A DNA stretch of 8,090 nt from Pseudomonadota bacterium (GTDB taxonomy: Bacteria; Pseudomonadota; Alphaproteobacteria; Rhizobiales; Xanthobacteraceae), in assembly GCA_021779635.1 (NCBI GenBank), contig JAJYAH010000297.1:1-8090 (forward strand), in the 5' to 3' direction. The notes beneath the pieces were generated by a model. It worked only from the letters and a program-made list of their open reading frames with translations. It had not been told where the DNA came from and made no database searches. The position numbers and the translations under genes are program-made. This document shows, piece by piece, positions 6,354-8,090 of the stretch. The first letter of the stretch is position 1. Every line of letters begins with the position of its first letter.

Positions 6354-6485
6354 CTATTGCTGGCTGGCGACTTCCGCGTGCGCGGAATGGAAAATCCCGG
6401 CGCCCGAGACCTGCGATGCGATCAGAAATGCCGCCACGACGGCGGGAAGGCTTATCAGTCTGAGAAATTGATCCACCGAAAGCAT
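6354..6485 (-). CDS. Candidate small exported/membrane peptide, 43 aa
   Basis: A short minus-strand frame encodes MLSVDQFLRLISLPAVV, then AAFLIASQ, and ends HSAHAEVASQQ before a TAG. It has an amphipathic start, a hydrophobic core of roughly 16 residues and AHA just before EVA, like a signal-peptidase site; cleavage would leave only about 6 residues. Three ATGs lie close together (6494, 6491, 6485). I choose 6485 because GGGGG at 6495-6499 sits nine bases upstream of it. No family is recognised. It lies 45 bp downstream of another small ORF of similar character and ends just before the dispersed repeat. It could be a chance frame in GC-rich DNA. Confidence 0.4.
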   Translation of the reverse strand: MLSVDQFLRLISLPAVVAAFLIASQVSGAGIFHSAHAEVASQQ

Positions 6486-6519
6486 CGTCATCATCCCCCA
6501 AGGTAATTCAAGACTTCAA

Positions 6520-6544
6520 AAGGGGCGGCTTCAATCCGCCCCTT
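6520..6544 (-). terminator. GC-rich hairpin between the two small ORFs
   Basis: AAGGGGCGG (6520-6528) and CCGCCCCTT (6536-6544) form a 9-bp stem with a 7-nt loop. On the minus strand the stem runs into TTTTGAAG, a short U-tract. The loop holds the TGA stop of the upstream small ORF (6531-6641), a common intrinsic-terminator layout. The U-run is short, so an attenuating or mRNA-stabilising hairpin is also possible. Confidence 0.5.
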
Positions 6545-6641
6545 CCGCAACCTGCTGCGCGCTCGTCAAGAGCTGATCGGTGTAAGCCGCCCCGGAAATC
6601 GTGAGCAGCGCCAGAATCGAAATGACGACCAAGGTTCTCAT
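6531..6641 (-). CDS. Candidate small exported/membrane peptide, 36 aa
   Basis: The minus-strand ATG at 6641 opens a frame encoding MRTLVVISILALLTISG, AAYTDQLLTS and AQQVAEGAD, then TGA. The positive N-terminus, about 13 hydrophobic residues, and SGAA before YTD look like a bacterial signal peptide. Cleavage would release roughly 17 residues; otherwise it is a single-pass membrane peptide. No strong ribosome site is visible upstream. Support comes from the terminator-like hairpin centred on its stop codon and from the comparable small ORF next to it. TTGACG on the minus strand near 6681 could be a -35, but a matching -10 is poor. No family is recognised. Confidence 0.42.
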   Translation of the reverse strand: MRTLVVISILALLTISGAAYTDQLLTSAQQVAEGAD

Positions 6642-6710
6642 CGATTAATGGTCGTTTTGGATTGTGGCCAAAAACGTCAAAGCTTGGCGCATTTTCAGGA
6701 CAAACAAGAG

Positions 6711-6746
6711 AAAAATCATGGCTGCCGCGGTGCACCCGCGCGCAGC
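6711..6746 (-). terminator. Intrinsic terminator after the ligase-reductase operon
   Basis: On the minus strand GCTGC(G)CGCGG-GTGCA-CCGCGGCAGC forms a 10-bp stem with one bulged base and a 5-nt loop (6721-6746). CATGATTTTTC follows, with five T's from the A-run at 6711-6715. It begins about 40 bp after the stop of the short-chain reductase gene, so that gene looks like the last of its operon. The five-base gap between stem and U-tract makes it less than ideal. Confidence 0.5.
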
Positions 6747-6784
6747 CTCGCCGGAGCCCGAAAGGCCGGCAGGACCAAGCCGGT

Positions 6785-7519
6785 TCAGGCGGTGTTTCCG
6801 GCGTCGATCGTCATTACCGTCCCGGTCACGTTGCGGCCGCCGTCTCCCAGCAGATATTCCACCATGCGGGCGACATCGTCGGGTTGGGCCAGCCGGCGCA
6901 ACGCGCTGCGGCCGGCAATGCGCTGGCGCTGATCTTCGGAGAGGCTTTGCGTCAGATCAGTATCCACGAAGCCCGGCGCAATTGCGTTCACTGTGATTCC
7001 GAGCTTGCCGACTTCGCGCGCCAGCGACTTGGTAAAGCCGGTCGCCGCGGCCTTGGTCGCGCCATAGACCGACAGGCCATTATAGCCGGTCGTCGCAATA
7101 ATCGACGACATGTTGATAATCCGGCCGGCGCCGTCAGCCATCATGTGCCGCATTACATATTTGGTGAGGATGACCGGCGAGAGGACGTTGAGGCGAAGCA
7201 ACGCCTCGATCTCGGTGTTGTGCATGGTGGCGAGCAAGCCCTCGGTGCCGATCCCGGCATTGTTGACGAGGCCAAAGATGGCGCCGAATTCGTCGCGCAC
7301 GTTTTTGACGAAAGCCGGGAGGGCATCAATTTCGCTGAGATCGCACGCCTTGAAGTGAAGCCCGCCCCTGCCCTGTTTTACGGCTTCTGCGATCGCATCG
7401 CGCAATTCGTCGCTTTCGCGCCGCGCCACCGCGATCACGTTGTAGCCGGCTGCGGCAATCCTTCGCGATATCGAAAGACCAATTCCGCGGCTACCGCCGG
7501 TCACCAGAACATTATGCAT
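6785..7519 (-). CDS. Short-chain dehydrogenase/reductase, FabG-like 3-oxoacyl reductase
   Basis: A 244-residue classical SDR, normal length, cytoplasmic, probably NADPH-dependent reduction of a 3-oxoacyl (ACP or CoA) or similar keto substrate. The nucleotide motif is TGGSRGIG (7-14). An Arg pair in AVARRE (31-35) follows beta-2 and favours NADPH over NADH. NNAG is at 86-89. The catalytic set is N111, S139 (in NMSS), Y152 and K156 (YGATK). ITVNAIAPGFVDTD (175-188) and a C-terminal VTGTVMTIDAGNTA complete the FabG pattern. Its ATG overlaps the stop of the upstream ligase gene by 8 bp (ATGCATAA), indicating translational coupling, and no separate ribosome site is obvious. A terminator follows. 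The ligase partnership suggests reduction of a product made from an activated acyl or aryl acid, not housekeeping fatty-acid synthesis. Confidence 0.88.
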   Translation of the reverse strand: MHNVLVTGGSRGIGLSISRRIAAAGYNVIAVARRESDELRDAIAEAVKQGRGGLHFKACDLSEIDALPAFVKNVRDEFGAIFGLVNNAGIGTEGLLATMHNTEIEALLRLNVLSPVILTKYVMRHMMADGAGRIINMSSIIATTGYNGLSVYGATKAAATGFTKSLAREVGKLGITVNAIAPGFVDTDLTQSLSEDQRQRIAGRSALRRLAQPDDVARMVEYLLGDGGRNVTGTVMTIDAGNTA

Positions 7520-8090
7520 CGTGTCGGGCCAGCTTTCCGGCCGGCGTCACATCAAGCGATGGGACGAACCGGATCACGGCGGGGACCTTGTGCGACGCCA
7601 GCGACGCCCGGCAATCAGCGAGGATCCGGTTGCGGATCTCGTCGGTGCGGCTGCCGGCATCGCCTTCTGCCAGCACGACATCGGCGACCACGATGGCGCC
7701 GGTGATCGGGCTGCGGCGTGATCTGGCGCGGGACATCCGCACCTCGGCCTGCCGGTTGATGACGGCTTCGATTTCCTCGGGGTGAACCTTGAGGCCGCCA
7801 ATATTGATGATGCCACCGCGGCGGCCGACGAAATAATAACGCTCGCCGCGCAATTCAACCATGTCGCCGGTATCGACGAATCCCTGCGCGTCGGTCAAGG
7901 CGGCGGCGTTCTGGCCGACATAGGCATGCGCCGCCCGCGTCGAACGAATCCGGAGCGATCCGTCCTCGACCTTCATCTCGACGCCGTCACGGCTCTGCGC
8001 AAGAATCTGCACGGGAAAGCCCTCAAGGCCGTCGTTCACGGCAAAGCCGACGCCCGCCTCGGTCGACGCATAGGCATGACCGATCGAGGC
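7512..8090 (-). CDS. AMP-forming acyl/aryl-CoA (or ACP) ligase, C-terminal 192 residues
   Basis: The 3' part of an ANL-superfamily adenylating enzyme that activates a carboxylic acid as an acyl-AMP before transfer to CoA or a carrier-protein thiol. The frame is open to the right edge, so the N-terminus, including the AMP P-loop, lies outside. The visible text starts within the A5 motif (YASTEAG). It continues with FVDTGDMVELRGERYYFVGR (TGD, A7), GRRGGIINIGGLKVHPEEIE (hinge and A8), and ends VTPAGKLARHDA, where the Lys of PAGK is the expected catalytic A10 lysine. A GTG at 8039 is an internal valine codon, not a start. All key C-terminal residues are present, so the enzyme looks functional. 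It overlaps the FabG-like gene by 8 bp. Substrate cannot be read from this fragment. Confidence 0.88.
   Translation of the reverse strand, partial: ASIGHAYASTEAGVGFAVNDGLEGFPVQILAQSRDGVEMKVEDGSLRIRSTRAAHAYVGQNAAALTDAQGFVDTGDMVELRGERYYFVGRRGGIINIGGLKVHPEEIEAVINRQAEVRMSRARSRRSPITGAIVVADVVLAEGDAGSRTDEIRNRILADCRASLASHKVPAVIRFVPSLDVTPAGKLARHDA

Noticed and set aside
6662..7705. Plus-strand open frame of 347 codons
   Set aside because: It is antisense to the reductase and the ligase end, both with intact catalytic motifs, and its product is Arg/His/Gly-rich with no domain.
8037..8039. GTG as the start of the ligase gene
   Set aside because: The frame continues upstream through the YASTEAG adenylation motif to the window edge, so the GTG is an internal valine codon.
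1..8090. tRNA, rRNA, CRISPR array or transposase genes
   Set aside because: No cloverleaf-like segments, regularly spaced spacer arrays, rRNA-like text or transposase motifs were seen on either strand by eye.

Overview
This GC-rich, gene-dense window most resembles an alphaproteobacterium of the Bradyrhizobium/Rhodopseudomonas/Nitrobacter group (Nitrobacteraceae). The strongest clue is a two-hairpin intergenic element at 6254-6345. From memory, its core matches a dispersed palindromic repeat common in those genomes. The protein families and Tat-exported redox enzymes also fit. No database search was run, so family names rest on recognisable motifs.

Layout. (1) Positions 1-4215, minus strand, read from 4215 downwards: a Tat-exported SoxC-type molybdopterin sulfite/sulfane dehydrogenase (soxC) overlaps a short monoheme SoxD-like cytochrome c. 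After a 255-bp gap with unusual 17-bp repeats come a DUF1800 protein and a DUF1501 protein; the latter runs off the left edge. All four look exported, so this is a periplasmic module. (2) Positions 4216-4466 are a divergent intergenic region. (3) Positions 4467-6223, plus strand: a four-repeat DUF347 (COG4705) membrane protein, then a membrane-anchored or secreted alpha/beta hydrolase with a GHSNGG nucleophile elbow. (4) Positions 6224-6784: the dispersed repeat, two tandem tiny minus-strand ORFs that look like exported or membrane peptides (unannotated candidates), and two hairpin terminators. (5) Positions 6785-8090, minus strand: the C-terminal part of an AMP-forming acyl/aryl ligase, overlapping by 8 bp with a FabG-like short-chain reductase. 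A hairpin terminator follows, suggesting the end of an acyl-activation/reduction operon that begins outside the window.

How the genes may work together. SoxC would oxidise a reduced sulfur compound (sulfite or a sulfane) at a Mo centre and pass electrons to the monoheme cytochrome. No soxXYZAB genes are visible, so a stand-alone sulfite dehydrogenase (SorT/SorU-like in role) is as plausible as a thiosulfate-oxidising Sox system. DUF1800 and DUF1501 usually travel as a pair of unknown function. Their position behind soxCD is the most interesting contextual signal here. The ligase and reductase probably activate and reduce an acyl or aryl substrate, unrelated to the sulfur module.
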